Shown here: piece after piece, positions 32,041-41,980 of the stretch
Numbering within the stretch: the first letter of the stretch is position 1
How the letters are laid out: the number at the start of each line of letters is the position of its first letter
Source of the DNA: an uncultured Prochlorococcus sp.
GTDB lineage: Bacteria > Cyanobacteriota > Cyanobacteriia > PCC-6307 > Cyanobiaceae
Reading direction: 5' to 3'
Assembly (NCBI GenBank): GCA_902571335.1
Contig: CACGBT010000001.1
Coordinates: forward strand, 1 to 64,000
DNA: 64,000 nt
Program-made: the position numbers and the translations under genes
Notes under the pieces: model-generated
The model's input: only the letters and a program-made list of their open reading frames with translations
Database searches by the model: none
What the model was told of the DNA's origin: nothing

Positions 32041-33656
32041 ATCTTTTTTTTATCAACTTTAAATCTATTTACTTTTAAGCATTTAGTAAGAAAAAAATAG
32101 ATTACAAAAAAAGTTAGAGATCCAAATATTAATAATAAAAATTCTCCGAGATTTGAATTGAAGTTATTTGTAGTTTTAAGAACAGTAAAACAAAGGGTGC
32201 TATCTATAAATGCCGCTAATGACATGAGGATAATTTTCCTTAATAAATCCAAGTTAGGCAAATGGATATTTTCATTTCTAAGATTAAAAGAAAGCAAAAC
32301 ACAAACTATAAAGTTGACTATTACTGAAGATAAAATTATTCCTATAACTCCGAAATTATATGGTGAAAGATTACCAAAATTCTTAATTGGGGCACCAACT
32401 AAAACCCAATCAAAAAAAATATTAAATATTATTCCCGCAATTGACAATTTAAAAGGTAAAAATGTTTTTTCTATCGAGTAGTAAGTTCTCACCAATAAGT
32501 CTCTATAAAGATAAAAAGGTATACCAACTGCATAAGCAATTAATATATTTTTTACTTTTAAGGTCGCTGAATAATCGAAAACTCCTCTTTGAAAAACTAA
32601 CTGCACAATTTGGTTATTGAATGTTACGAAAAATCCAGTTAAAAAGATAGTTGTTAAGAAACAGTATTCTATCCCAGAGATTAAGTTGTTTTGGAGACCT
32701 CTGTTGTCTCTGGAATTCCTTAACTGAGAAAATTTTGGAAGTAATGGCAAAATTAAAGAGTTAGATAATATCCCTAATGGCGCTTGTATAAGAAAGTTCC
32801 CGTAAGCTAGTCCCGATGCTGATCCTTGAAAACTGGAAGCGAAAAACATGTCAATAAAAACATTGATTTGACTTAGACCTGACGAGATAGAGGCTGGAAT
32901 AATTAGTTTGAAAATCTTCCTCTCTTCTTTAAATAATTTGAATGTTGCCCCTAATCTCAAAAGACCGATTTTATTTATTCCCCAAATTTGAACAACAAAT
33001 TGAATAAAAGTTCCTGTCAAAGTGGCAAAAGCTAGTAATCCTGAATAACTGAGGAAATTTGAATATGTACTTTCTTGCTTAAAAATCCAGCTGAGTAAAA
33101 TAAAGAAAATAGTAGTTATGCTTGTTATGGCTGGGCTTATACTTGATAAAAAGAATTTTCTTTGGGAATTTAAGGCGCCAAAGCTTAAACCTATGAATCC
33201 GGATAAAGGGATACAAGGCGTAAGTATTTTTAATTGGTAAGTGGCAATAGATTTAGCTTCGGTACTTAAATTGGGTGCTAATAATTTAATTAATAAACTG
33301 GAATTAAAATATATAAATATAGCTAAACCAATTAATAATATTGAAAGTTTTATGCTTACTTGAGTTAAAATGAATCCTCCATTTTTTTTGTTAAGGGGAG
33401 TTAGAACTGCAACGACTGCGTTATGCAAGGGACCATTAATTCCTCCAATAATTATTAGCAAAAAACCTGGAATTATATAGGCATAATTAAATGCGTCGTA
33501 TGTTACCCCAACTCCAAAAGCGGCAGCTATAAGTATTTGTCTTATACATCCAGCTAATTTACTAAGACCAGTACCAAATGAAATTGAAAAAACATTATTT
33601 TTTAAAAATGAATGCATTTGGATTTGTCTAAATTTTTCAAGGAGTTTAAGTTTCAA
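32037..33656 (-). CDS. murJ: lipid II flippase MurJ/MviN
   Basis: Multi-TM; FGTGLSKLAGCIRQILIAAAFGVGVTYDAFNYAYIIPG; QRGVFDYSAT. Confidence 0.92.
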   Translation of the reverse strand: MKLKLLEKFRQIQMHSFLKNNVFSISFGTGLSKLAGCIRQILIAAAFGVGVTYDAFNYAYIIPGFLLIIIGGINGPLHNAVVAVLTPLNKKNGGFILTQVSIKLSILLIGLAIFIYFNSSLLIKLLAPNLSTEAKSIATYQLKILTPCIPLSGFIGLSFGALNSQRKFFLSSISPAITSITTIFFILLSWIFKQESTYSNFLSYSGLLAFATLTGTFIQFVVQIWGINKIGLLRLGATFKLFKEERKIFKLIIPASISSGLSQINVFIDMFFASSFQGSASGLAYGNFLIQAPLGILSNSLILPLLPKFSQLRNSRDNRGLQNNLISGIEYCFLTTIFLTGFFVTFNNQIVQLVFQRGVFDYSATLKVKNILIAYAVGIPFYLYRDLLVRTYYSIEKTFLPFKLSIAGIIFNIFFDWVLVGAPIKNFGNLSPYNFGVIGIILSSVIVNFIVCVLLSFNLRNENIHLPNLDLLRKIILMSLAAFIDSTLCFTVLKTTNNFNSNLGEFLLLIFGSLTFFVIYFFLTKCLKVNRFKVDKKKI

Positions 33657-33687
33657 TTATATTTGATTTTTAACTAGCGACATATTT

Positions 33688-34428
33688 ATGAATGATCGGA
33701 TATTTGAATTTGATCCACTAATTGAAGGGGTTTTAATCAAGAGGTATAAAAGGTTTCTTGCAGATATAAAATTAGAGAGCGGAGAAGTAGTAACTGCTCA
33801 TTGTGCCAACACAGGCCCAATGAAGGGACTTTTGAGTGAGGGAGCAAAGGTAAGAATAAGTGTTTCCCCTTCTCCAAAAAGAAAATTACCTTTTACTTGG
33901 GAACAGATATGTGTTTTAGATGCAAAAAATGAGGAGGTTTGGGTTGGTATTAATACTTTATTTGCAAATAAGTTAATCAAAAAGGTTATTGAGAAAAATT
34001 TGCTTGACGAAATAATTGGAGAAATAGAGACAATTAAATCTGAAGTTCCTTATGGAAAAGATAAAAAGAGCAGAATTGACTTTTTTTTAACTCCAAAATC
34101 TTCAAATCCTGATAAACGTAACATTTACATAGAGGTTAAAAATACGACTTGGATTAGAGAAAATGTAGCTCTATTCCCTGATACAGTAACGAAAAGAGGC
34201 CAAAAACACCTCACAGAATTAAAGGAATTAATTCCTGAAAGTAAAAGTGTATTAGTACTTTGTATTACAAGAAAAGACGCTTGTTTTTTTGCTCCCGGAG
34301 ATGAAGCAGATCCCTTATACGGCAATCTTTTTAGAGAATCTTTAAGTGCAGGAATGATAACGATTCCTTGTTCCTTTGAATTTCACAAAGACCACATATC
34401 ATGGAAAGGAATAAAACCTTTGAAATAA
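33688..34428 (+). CDS. sfsA: SfsA family protein (sugar fermentation stimulation protein homolog)
   Basis: [56 protein letters not shown]. Confidence 0.94.
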   Translation: MNDRIFEFDPLIEGVLIKRYKRFLADIKLESGEVVTAHCANTGPMKGLLSEGAKVRISVSPSPKRKLPFTWEQICVLDAKNEEVWVGINTLFANKLIKKVIEKNLLDEIIGEIETIKSEVPYGKDKKSRIDFFLTPKSSNPDKRNIYIEVKNTTWIRENVALFPDTVTKRGQKHLTELKELIPESKSVLVLCITRKDACFFAPGDEADPLYGNLFRESLSAGMITIPCSFEFHKDHISWKGIKPLK

Positions 34429-34511
34429 ATAAAATCTTGATATTTTGTAAATTATAAAAATCAAATTTTTTAATCTAACAAATAATTTTTTGAGGTGCAA
34501 CTACAAAAATG

Positions 34512-34525
34512 GTATCAACAACTAC
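34512..34525 (+). promoter_or_regulatory. NtcA-binding site upstream of amt1
   Basis: GTA-TCAACAAC-TAC exact GTAN8TAC; TAAATT (TAN3T) -10 candidate at 34549-34554, spacing 23 nt. Confidence 0.8.
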
Positions 34526-34607
34526 TAGACATCGATAAGTTTTTTGAATAAATTTAAATTTGAAAGGAAACAGTAAAACTGTTTTTTTGCAGATCTAATT
34601 TTTTTTT

Positions 34608-36068
34608 ATGACCACTGCTTTGCAAACGCCTCAAAGGCGCTCTAGGTCCAAACTTCAAGATGCAAGTCTTGTGAATGGTCCTATGCTCCTTTTGAGGAGT
34701 ATTCGAGGATTTAGTTCAAACCGCTCCATGTTGTGGCTTGCAACTGTTCCCCTAGCTTTGTTTGGTTTAGGTATTTTTAATCTTTCAGCTCACGCAGCTG
34801 ATTTACCTGAGTTGAATGCAGCTTTTCTTGCTAACAATTTATGGCTTTTGATCGCTACTATTCTAGTGATCTTTATGAACGCCGGTTTCGCTATGGTTGA
34901 GGCAGGTATGTGCCGTTCTAAGAACGCTGTTAACATTCTTGCTAAAAACCTCTTTGTATTTGCTCTAGCTGTAACTTCTTATTGGTTTATCGGCTATTCA
35001 TTAATGTACGGAGGAAGTGTTGCCGACGGTTGGCTTTATTTTGGCGGCTTATTCTTTGATCCAACAGTTACTGCAGATATGGTAACTGATGCTGGATTAG
35101 TCCCAACTGTTGATTTCTTGTTCCAGTCTGCTTTTGCAGGAACAGCGGCAACTATCGTTTCCGGTCTTGTTGCTGAAAGAGTGAAATTTGGAGAATTTGT
35201 TGTTTTTGCTATTGTATTAACTGCATTCATATATCCAATTGCTGGTAGCTGGAAATGGAATGGTGGGTGGCTTGATTCTCTAGGTTTTGTTGATTTTGCT
35301 GGTTCTTCAATTGTTCACTCAGTTGGAGCTTGGGCAGGTCTTGTGGGAGCTATGCTTCTTGGACCAAGAATTGGCAAATACACTGATGGTAAGCCTTCTG
35401 CTATGCCTGGACACAATATGGCTATAGCTACTTTGGGTGCTCTAGTTCTATGGATAGGTTGGTATGGTTTTAACCCCGGTTCTCAACTTGCTATGGACCA
35501 ATGGGTTCCATATGTTGCTGTAACAACTACTCTAGCAGCAGCGGCTGGGGCTATTGGGGCAACTATCGTTTCAACATTAACTTCTGGTAAGCCCGATCTT
35601 ACAATGATAATTAACGGAATCCTTGCTGGTTTGGTTAGTATCACTGCTGGTTGTGGTGATATGACACTTGCTGGAGCCTGGTTTGCAGGACTTGTCGGTG
35701 GAATTATCGTCGTATTTTCTGTTGCAGCACTTGATGCTGCAGAGATAGATGATCCTGTAGGTGCATTCTCTGTTCACGGAGTTTGTGGCGTATGGGGTAC
35801 AGTAGTTATCGGTCTTTGGGGTACAGCAGTGCAAGGCGACGGTGCAGGTATGGGATTGTTCAATGGTGGAGGTATCACCCTTCTTCTAGTTCAAGCTCTT
35901 GGTGCCGCAGCTTATGCTATCTGGACACTAGTTACATGCTGGATTACTTGGTCTGTAATCGGAGGATTATTCGGAGGAATCCGTGTATCTGAAGAGGAAG
36001 AGACTCAAGGCTTAGATATAGGAGAGCATGGAATGGAAGCATATCCAGACTTCGCATCTGCTAAATAA
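34608..36068 (+). CDS. amt1: ammonium transporter (Amt/MEP family)
   Basis: NNLWLLIATILVIFMNAGFAMVEAGMCRSKNAVNILAKN, DFAGSSIVHSVGAWAGLVGAMLLGPRIGKY. Confidence 0.97.
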   Translation: MTTALQTPQRRSRSKLQDASLVNGPMLLLRSIRGFSSNRSMLWLATVPLALFGLGIFNLSAHAADLPELNAAFLANNLWLLIATILVIFMNAGFAMVEAGMCRSKNAVNILAKNLFVFALAVTSYWFIGYSLMYGGSVADGWLYFGGLFFDPTVTADMVTDAGLVPTVDFLFQSAFAGTAATIVSGLVAERVKFGEFVVFAIVLTAFIYPIAGSWKWNGGWLDSLGFVDFAGSSIVHSVGAWAGLVGAMLLGPRIGKYTDGKPSAMPGHNMAIATLGALVLWIGWYGFNPGSQLAMDQWVPYVAVTTTLAAAAGAIGATIVSTLTSGKPDLTMIINGILAGLVSITAGCGDMTLAGAWFAGLVGGIIVVFSVAALDAAEIDDPVGAFSVHGVCGVWGTVVIGLWGTAVQGDGAGMGLFNGGGITLLLVQALGAAAYAIWTLVTCWITWSVIGGLFGGIRVSEEEETQGLDIGEHGMEAYPDFASAK

Positions 36069-36088
36069 TCTAAACTGAAAATTGATTT

Positions 36089-36120
36089 AAGAAACCTGAC
36101 TTATGTCAGGTTTCTTTTTT
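36089..36120 (+). terminator. Rho-independent terminator after amt1
   Basis: agaaacctgacttatgtcaggtttctttttt: GAAACCTGAC/GTCAGGTTTC stem plus T-run. Confidence 0.92.
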
Positions 36121-36157
36121 TTACAAAAAATTATTTAAAACGTTGTAATATAGAAAG

Positions 36158-37354
36158 ATGGATACTCAAGCTTTTAGAAGATCACTTCATCATTCTGATA
36201 GATACAATAGAAGGGGTTTCGATTCTCCAACAAAAAGAGCTCAAGCGTTAGAAGATGCTTACCAAAGTGATTTGATAAGTTCTATTAGGGATAATGGTTT
36301 CAATTACACTAAAGGCAGACTAAATATTAAATTAGCCCAAGCTTTTGGCTTCTGTTGGGGGGTTGAAAGAGCTGTAGCAATGGCTTATGAAACTAGAAGG
36401 CATTACCCAAATGAGAATATTTGGATAACAAACGAAATAATTCATAATCCCTCGGTTAATGATCATTTACGAAAAATGAATGTAAAATTCATTTCAGCTA
36501 AAAATGGAATTAAGGATTTTTCTTTAGTTTCTAATGGGGATGTTGTTATACTCCCTGCTTTCGGAGCTACTGTTCAAGAAATGAAACTCTTGCATGAGAA
36601 AGGTTGTCATATCATTGATACAACTTGTCCATGGGTTTCTAAGGTTTGGCATACAGTTGAAAAACATAAAAAACATGTTTTCACATCTATCATTCATGGA
36701 AAATTTAAGCATGAAGAGACTCTTGCTACAAGTTCATTTGCAGGTAAATATTTAGTTGTACTTGATCTAGAAGAAGCAAACTACGTATCTGAATATATTC
36801 TTGGGGGAGGTAATAGAAATGAGTTTATGAATAAATTTTCTAAAGCTTGTTCTAATGGATTTGATCCCGATAAAGATTTAGATAGAGTGGGAGTTGCAAA
36901 TCAGACAACTATGCTTAAGAGCGAGACTGAGGAAATTGGAAAGGTTTTTGAAAGGACTATGTTAAAAAAATTTGGACCAGAAAACTTAAATAGTCATTTT
37001 TTAGCTTTTAATACTATTTGTGATGCAACTGAAGAAAGACAAGATGCAATGTTCTCTTTGGTTAATGAAGACCTTGATATTCTTGTTGTCATAGGAGGCT
37101 TCAATTCTTCCAATACAACTCACCTACAAGAAATAGCAATTACTAAAAATATCTCTTCTTTCCACATTGATACCCCAGAAAGGATATCAGTTAAAGAAAA
37201 CTCAATATTTCATAAACCACTAGGATCAGAATTAGAACTTAAAAATAATTTTTTACCTAGTGGAAAAATTAATGTTGGAATTACCTCAGGTGCATCCACT
37301 CCTGATAAAGTCGTTGCTGATGTTATTGAAAAGTTAATTGATATTGCTTCCTGA
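36158..37354 (+). CDS. ispH: 4-hydroxy-3-methylbut-2-enyl diphosphate reductase
   Basis: [58 protein letters not shown]. Confidence 0.96.
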   Translation: MDTQAFRRSLHHSDRYNRRGFDSPTKRAQALEDAYQSDLISSIRDNGFNYTKGRLNIKLAQAFGFCWGVERAVAMAYETRRHYPNENIWITNEIIHNPSVNDHLRKMNVKFISAKNGIKDFSLVSNGDVVILPAFGATVQEMKLLHEKGCHIIDTTCPWVSKVWHTVEKHKKHVFTSIIHGKFKHEETLATSSFAGKYLVVLDLEEANYVSEYILGGGNRNEFMNKFSKACSNGFDPDKDLDRVGVANQTTMLKSETEEIGKVFERTMLKKFGPENLNSHFLAFNTICDATEERQDAMFSLVNEDLDILVVIGGFNSSNTTHLQEIAITKNISSFHIDTPERISVKENSIFHKPLGSELELKNNFLPSGKINVGITSGASTPDKVVADVIEKLIDIAS

Positions 37355-37457
37355 ATTTGTTATTCATTTACAAATTTGCTTAGTTTTTTTAATTTATTAG
37401 TCAGATAATTCCAAAAGATCTACTTTATTAACTAGAATATTAAAAAATTTATGAAGT

Positions 37458-38018
37458 ATGGAAGACAAAACACAAACTAACCAGGTTGAAACTGCAAGTA
37501 TGAATAGAACTAAAGCTCCTCAAAAAGTTGAAGTTGTAGTTGCTAATTCATCTTCAGGTTCAGAAGTAAATATCCTTGGAGAACTATCGATTTTTGTTTT
37601 AAGAATAGGTTTTTGTGCTTTGATGATTCATCATGGCCTTGAGAAACTTCAGGATCCACAGGGTTTTGCAGAGTTTGTAGTCGGTAAGTATTTCCCATTT
37701 TTGCCTGGTGATCCTGTTATTTGGACTTTTGGAGCAGCAATTACTCAACTGGTATGCCCAGTTGGATTGGCTTTAGGGATTTTTGCGAGGCTTTCTTCTC
37801 TTGGTCTATTCTCCACCATGGCATTTGCAGTCTATTTTCATCTCCTTGATACAGGACTAGAAGGTTTTCCTCTTGCAGTGGTTGAAGGTCATAATTATGC
37901 TTTCGAATTGTCTTTTATATATGGAGCTATTTCTCTCTACTTTCTATGTGCTGGTCCTGGCAGGCTATCTTTATTCAGAAAAACTAACAAAATTACATAT
38001 TATCCAAAATCAACTTAA
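37458..38018 (+). CDS. DoxX family membrane protein
   Basis: RIGFCALMIHHGLEKLQDPQGFAEFVVGKYFPFLPGDPVIWTFGAAITQLVCPVGLALGIFARLSSLGL. Confidence 0.8.
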   Translation: MEDKTQTNQVETASMNRTKAPQKVEVVVANSSSGSEVNILGELSIFVLRIGFCALMIHHGLEKLQDPQGFAEFVVGKYFPFLPGDPVIWTFGAAITQLVCPVGLALGIFARLSSLGLFSTMAFAVYFHLLDTGLEGFPLAVVEGHNYAFELSFIYGAISLYFLCAGPGRLSLFRKTNKITYYPKST

Positions 38019-38019
38019 C

Positions 38020-39573
38020 TTAATGTAAAAAGTGCCTTTTGTGGGTAAATACCATTGAAATTCCTTTTGAATTACACATATCAATACTTTCTTGGTCTCT
38101 TAGACTTCCTCCAGGTTGAATAATAGCTTTTATTCCATATTCATTTGCAAGTTCTACAGTATCTGCAAATGGGAAAAACCCATCGCTGGCCAAGACAGCA
38201 TCAGAACATAATCTTCCAGCTGCTTCTAATGCGATTTTTGCTGCTCCAACTCTATTCATTTGTCCAGCTCCAATACCAATAGTTTTTTGGTCTTTTGCAA
38301 TAATAATGGCATTAGATTTCACGTGTTTACAAATTTTCCATGCAAAATTTAGATCTAAGTTAATTTGATTACTAGGATTTTTATTAGTTACTGAAATCCA
38401 ATTTTCAGTTTTTTCTTCACTATCGTCAGTATCTTGAACTAGTAATCCTCCCATTATTGATTTAGTAGAATTTTGATTCTTTTTTGGAAGTTGATTTTTT
38501 GAAAACTTTAAAATTCTTAAATTCTTTTTAACTTTTAGAATTTCTAAAGCTTCCTTATCAAAAGATGGAGCGACGACACACTCTAAGAAAATATCTTTGA
38601 GGTGAATTGCGGTCTCAATATCAACATTTGAATTAAAAGCAACTATTCCTCCAAATGCACTAACTGAGTCGCATTCCAAAGCATTCAAAAATGCTTTGGA
38701 AGCTGAATTACTTATAGAGGCACCACAAGGATTATTGTGTTTTAAAATAACAGAGGCAACGATGTTTTTTGTAAGTTCATCTTTTTCTGTGTAGCCAAAT
38801 TCTAAAACTGTTGAAAGTGCCGACTCAAGATCTAATAAGTTGTTATAACTTAATTCTTTACCTTGTAATTGTTCTGCTGAGTTCCATCCAATATTATTTA
38901 AACCATACCAAAAAGCCTTTTGATGAGGGTTTTCTCCGTATCTTAAGGTTTTGATAAGTGGATATGATTCAATATATTTAGAAGACTGTAAATCTCTTTC
39001 TTTACTTATCCAATTAGATATTGCAGTGTCATAGTCAGCTGTATGTTGAAATGCTTCAAAGGCTAATTTTGCTTTATAAGATTCATTTAATTCCCCTTTT
39101 TTACTTTCTTCAAGAAATTCTTCATATTGACTAGGATCTACTAAAACTGAGACATCTTTATGATTTTTAGCAGCAGAACGAATCATAGATGGCCCTCCGA
39201 TATCGATATTTTCAATAGCATCTTCCCATTTAGCTCCCTGATCTATAGTTTTTTTAAAAGGATATAAATTTACAACTACTAAGTCTATTAATTCAAGATT
39301 GTTAGCTTCTATATCTTTTTTATGTTCCTCATCAGTTCTTTTAGCTAATATTCCCCCGTGTATTTTTGGATGTAATGTTTTAACTCTTCCTCCAAGAATT
39401 TCTGGAGAATTAGTAAAATCAGCAACTTTAATAACTGGAATTTTAGCCTCTATAAGATGTTTGGCAGTGCCTCCACTTGATAGAATTTTATAATTCAATT
39501 GCTCTACCAATTCCTTACAAAATGGGATTATATTTTTTTTATCAGAGACACTTACTAAAGCTAATGGAGACAT
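38020..39573 (-). CDS. purH: bifunctional AICAR transformylase / IMP cyclohydrolase
   Basis: ILSSGGTAKHL, GRVKTLHPKIHGGIL, LRYGENPHQKAF, KHNNPCG. Confidence 0.98.
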   Translation of the reverse strand: MSPLALVSVSDKKNIIPFCKELVEQLNYKILSSGGTAKHLIEAKIPVIKVADFTNSPEILGGRVKTLHPKIHGGILAKRTDEEHKKDIEANNLELIDLVVVNLYPFKKTIDQGAKWEDAIENIDIGGPSMIRSAAKNHKDVSVLVDPSQYEEFLEESKKGELNESYKAKLAFEAFQHTADYDTAISNWISKERDLQSSKYIESYPLIKTLRYGENPHQKAFWYGLNNIGWNSAEQLQGKELSYNNLLDLESALSTVLEFGYTEKDELTKNIVASVILKHNNPCGASISNSASKAFLNALECDSVSAFGGIVAFNSNVDIETAIHLKDIFLECVVAPSFDKEALEILKVKKNLRILKFSKNQLPKKNQNSTKSIMGGLLVQDTDDSEEKTENWISVTNKNPSNQINLDLNFAWKICKHVKSNAIIIAKDQKTIGIGAGQMNRVGAAKIALEAAGRLCSDAVLASDGFFPFADTVELANEYGIKAIIQPGGSLRDQESIDMCNSKGISMVFTHKRHFLH

Positions 39574-39606
39574 TATGGGAAAGTTTACTTACTTAAGAAT
39601 ATAAAC

Positions 39607-40224
39607 ATGAAATCTGCTATCAATCATGAATTTGTCTCGATTAGCTCTCAAACTGCAACTCATAGAATTATTTTGATGCATGGTTGGGGAGCTGATTCAG
39701 ATGACCTTTTAACATTTGGAAAGGAGATGAATGAAAAAATAAATCTTGATTTTGAGCTAATTTCTTTGAGGGGTCCTGGATTACACCCAAGCGGTCAGGG
39801 AAGACAGTGGTATGGATTATATCCACATGATTGGAATGGAGCTGAGGTTGAAGTAAATAAACTTTTAATTACATTAAAAAATTTTGATACTGATAAGATT
39901 CCACTAAGAAAAACAATTTTGTTGGGGTTCTCTCAGGGGGCGGCGATGGCAATTGATGCGGGATTTAAGTTAAATTTTGGATTAATTGTTGCTTGTAGTG
40001 GTTATCCTCACCCCAACTGGTCCCCAGGAGAAAAATTCTCGCCATTAATTATTAGTCATGGTTTATTTGATGACGTTGTGCCTATAGATGCCTCTAGGAT
40101 TATTTATGAAAAGGTAAAGAGTAAGTCTTCTAAATTTTGTGAATTATTAGAATTTGATGGATTTCATCAAATTGATTCAAATTTAATTAATTTTATAAGT
40201 TCAAATATAAGTAATATTTTTTAA
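39607..40224 (+). CDS. alpha/beta hydrolase, phospholipase/carboxylesterase family
   Basis: ILMHGWGADSDDLL, LLGFSQGAAMAID (GxSxG), SHGLFDDVVP, FDGFHQID. Confidence 0.88.
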   Translation: MKSAINHEFVSISSQTATHRIILMHGWGADSDDLLTFGKEMNEKINLDFELISLRGPGLHPSGQGRQWYGLYPHDWNGAEVEVNKLLITLKNFDTDKIPLRKTILLGFSQGAAMAIDAGFKLNFGLIVACSGYPHPNWSPGEKFSPLIISHGLFDDVVPIDASRIIYEKVKSKSSKFCELLEFDGFHQIDSNLINFISSNISNIF

Positions 40225-40589
40225 ACAAAAGCGTATTCATATTCTTCAATCTCTTCCCAATCATCTGCAGTCAGTTCTAGACCTTCAAATATTTTTTCTT
40301 CACCAATTCCTTCAACTACAACTTTTAGTGATGGAAATAGAAAATGATTTTCTTCAGCATATTGGGCGCTAAATAATCCTTTTTCACCCCAAAAAAATCT
40401 ATCGGTGGTGTGTTCATTTCTTCTTACATTAAAAACTGAAGGCGCAGAGAGACCATTTTCAGCTATGAATCTTCTTGCTGCTGTAACTGGTTTATGTTTG
40501 CCAGTTTCGATATGATAAATAGGTACATGTGCCATTACTCTTTGGCCAGCCAATCTTCTTCTGCTGATTCTTTTTCTTTTTTTTGACAT
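40221..40589 (-). CDS. cyanobacterial conserved protein (DUF3155-like)
   Basis: Basic N-terminus KKRKRISRRRLAGQRVMAHVPIYHIETGKHKPVTAARRFIAENGL. Confidence 0.75.
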   Translation of the reverse strand: MSKKRKRISRRRLAGQRVMAHVPIYHIETGKHKPVTAARRFIAENGLSAPSVFNVRRNEHTTDRFFWGEKGLFSAQYAEENHFLFPSLKVVVEGIGEEKIFEGLELTADDWEEIEEYEYAFV

Positions 40590-40616
40590 TGATTGGTACT
40601 CCTGAAATTATTAATG

Positions 40617-40756
40617 AGATTAGTCTTATTTTTTTTTACTAATCTTATATATGTGATTTTAAATTCACTTCAAATTACATAGAGGACCCATCAACCTCTG
40701 ATGTAGCTTAAAATATGATTAAATATTCATATTTAAGGCTGGCTAAAGTCAGACCT
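40617..40756. other. structured intergenic region with three stem-loops (candidate ncRNA or leader)
   Basis: AGATTAGT(13)ACTAATCT at 40617-40645; ACATAGAGG-acccatcaa-CCTCTgATGT at 40677-40704; AGGCTGGC-taaa-GTCAGaCCT at 40736-40756. Confidence 0.4.
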
Positions 40757-40843
40757 CTTTATATATCTTAATACTTTTTTCATATTTTACAAGCCCTTTT
40801 TCAAGTTTTTTTTTAAAAAAAATTTCTCAAAATTTCATTAGTC

Positions 40844-41980
40844 ATGAATCTTTCAAAAAAATTTGAAGAATTAATTTTAAAACAGCTAGAGAGTTTTGGT
40901 TGCTCAATGGGCGTGACTAATTTAGTTATGTATCTTGCTTCAGCTAAGCAAGGAACTAAAGCATCTTTTGAAATGATTGGTCAATGGCCGCAAATTGATC
41001 GGCTACTTACTTCAATAGAGGATGATCCTTCACTAAAGGTTTCATCGCCTAATAGAAGATGGTACCCGCTACAAGAAAACGATATTCTACTTGGTGTCCT
41101 TCGGGTAGAAACTGATTTGAAAGGGGGGAATTGGCCAGTATCTCTCGATTCTAGATTAAAAGCTCTATCAATATCTTTAGCTAAATGTGTCTCTATCGAA
41201 TTAGAACGTCAAAATAAAAATGAAGAAGTCAATTATTTAAAAAGTCAGGTCAATGTCATAATTCATCAATTAAGGAATCCATTAGCTGCTATTAGAACAT
41301 ACGCAAAATTATTAATAAAAAGACTTGGTTCAGATGATAATTCTATTGAAATAGTCGAACGCATGATAATAGAGCAAAAACAAATTAATCAATATATGGA
41401 TTCTTTTGCTCAATTAAATTCACCTATTCAACTTCCTCTAGAAATTGGAGAGGAAAGATTATTATTACCACCAAATTTAGATAATAAAAAGGTAATAACT
41501 GTTCAGAGTTTATTAAGGCCAATATTAGAAAGGGGTAAAGCTAATGCGGACTTAGATAATAGAGATTGGACTGAACCTTCTCTTTGGCCAGATTGGACTA
41601 TTTCGCCATTAAAGGCAAAATATGCTGTAATTGCTGAAATTGTGGCAAATCTATTAGAAAATGCGTTTAAATATGCCCAAAAAGATGCTGAAATTGGGCT
41701 CGCAATTACGAGTAATGGACTCTGTATATTTGATGATGGTAAAAAAATAACCAAAAATGAAAACGAGAAAATTTTTGAAAAAGGTTTTAGAGGATCTGCT
41801 GCTAAAAAGAAGGACGGCACTGGTGTGGGACTTTTTTTGGCGAGGAAATTAGCAAAACAAATTGGAGGAGATTTGAGATTGCTGGAAAATAACTCGGTAG
41901 ATAATACTGAGAAATCAAAAAATCTTAAGAAGAAAAATATTTTTTATTTGGAACTACCTATAAAAGAATTGCATGCATAA
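40844..41980 (+). CDS. sensor histidine kinase, Hik2/CSK-like
   Basis: H-box NVIIHQLRNPLAAIRTYAKLLIKR; N-box NLLENAFKYA; GTGVGLFLARKL; N-terminal GAF-like region. Confidence 0.85.
   Translation: MNLSKKFEELILKQLESFGCSMGVTNLVMYLASAKQGTKASFEMIGQWPQIDRLLTSIEDDPSLKVSSPNRRWYPLQENDILLGVLRVETDLKGGNWPVSLDSRLKALSISLAKCVSIELERQNKNEEVNYLKSQVNVIIHQLRNPLAAIRTYAKLLIKRLGSDDNSIEIVERMIIEQKQINQYMDSFAQLNSPIQLPLEIGEERLLLPPNLDNKKVITVQSLLRPILERGKANADLDNRDWTEPSLWPDWTISPLKAKYAVIAEIVANLLENAFKYAQKDAEIGLAITSNGLCIFDDGKKITKNENEKIFEKGFRGSAAKKKDGTGVGLFLARKLAKQIGGDLRLLENNSVDNTEKSKNLKKKNIFYLELPIKELHA

Noticed and set aside
35577-35834. 85-aa Cys/Ser/Thr-rich ORF antisense to amt1
   Set aside because: Mirror of conserved Amt codons; composition is an artefact of the opposite frame.
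41503-41820. 105-aa ORF antisense to the histidine kinase
   Set aside because: Covers the conserved ATPase domain on the other strand; no supporting start context.
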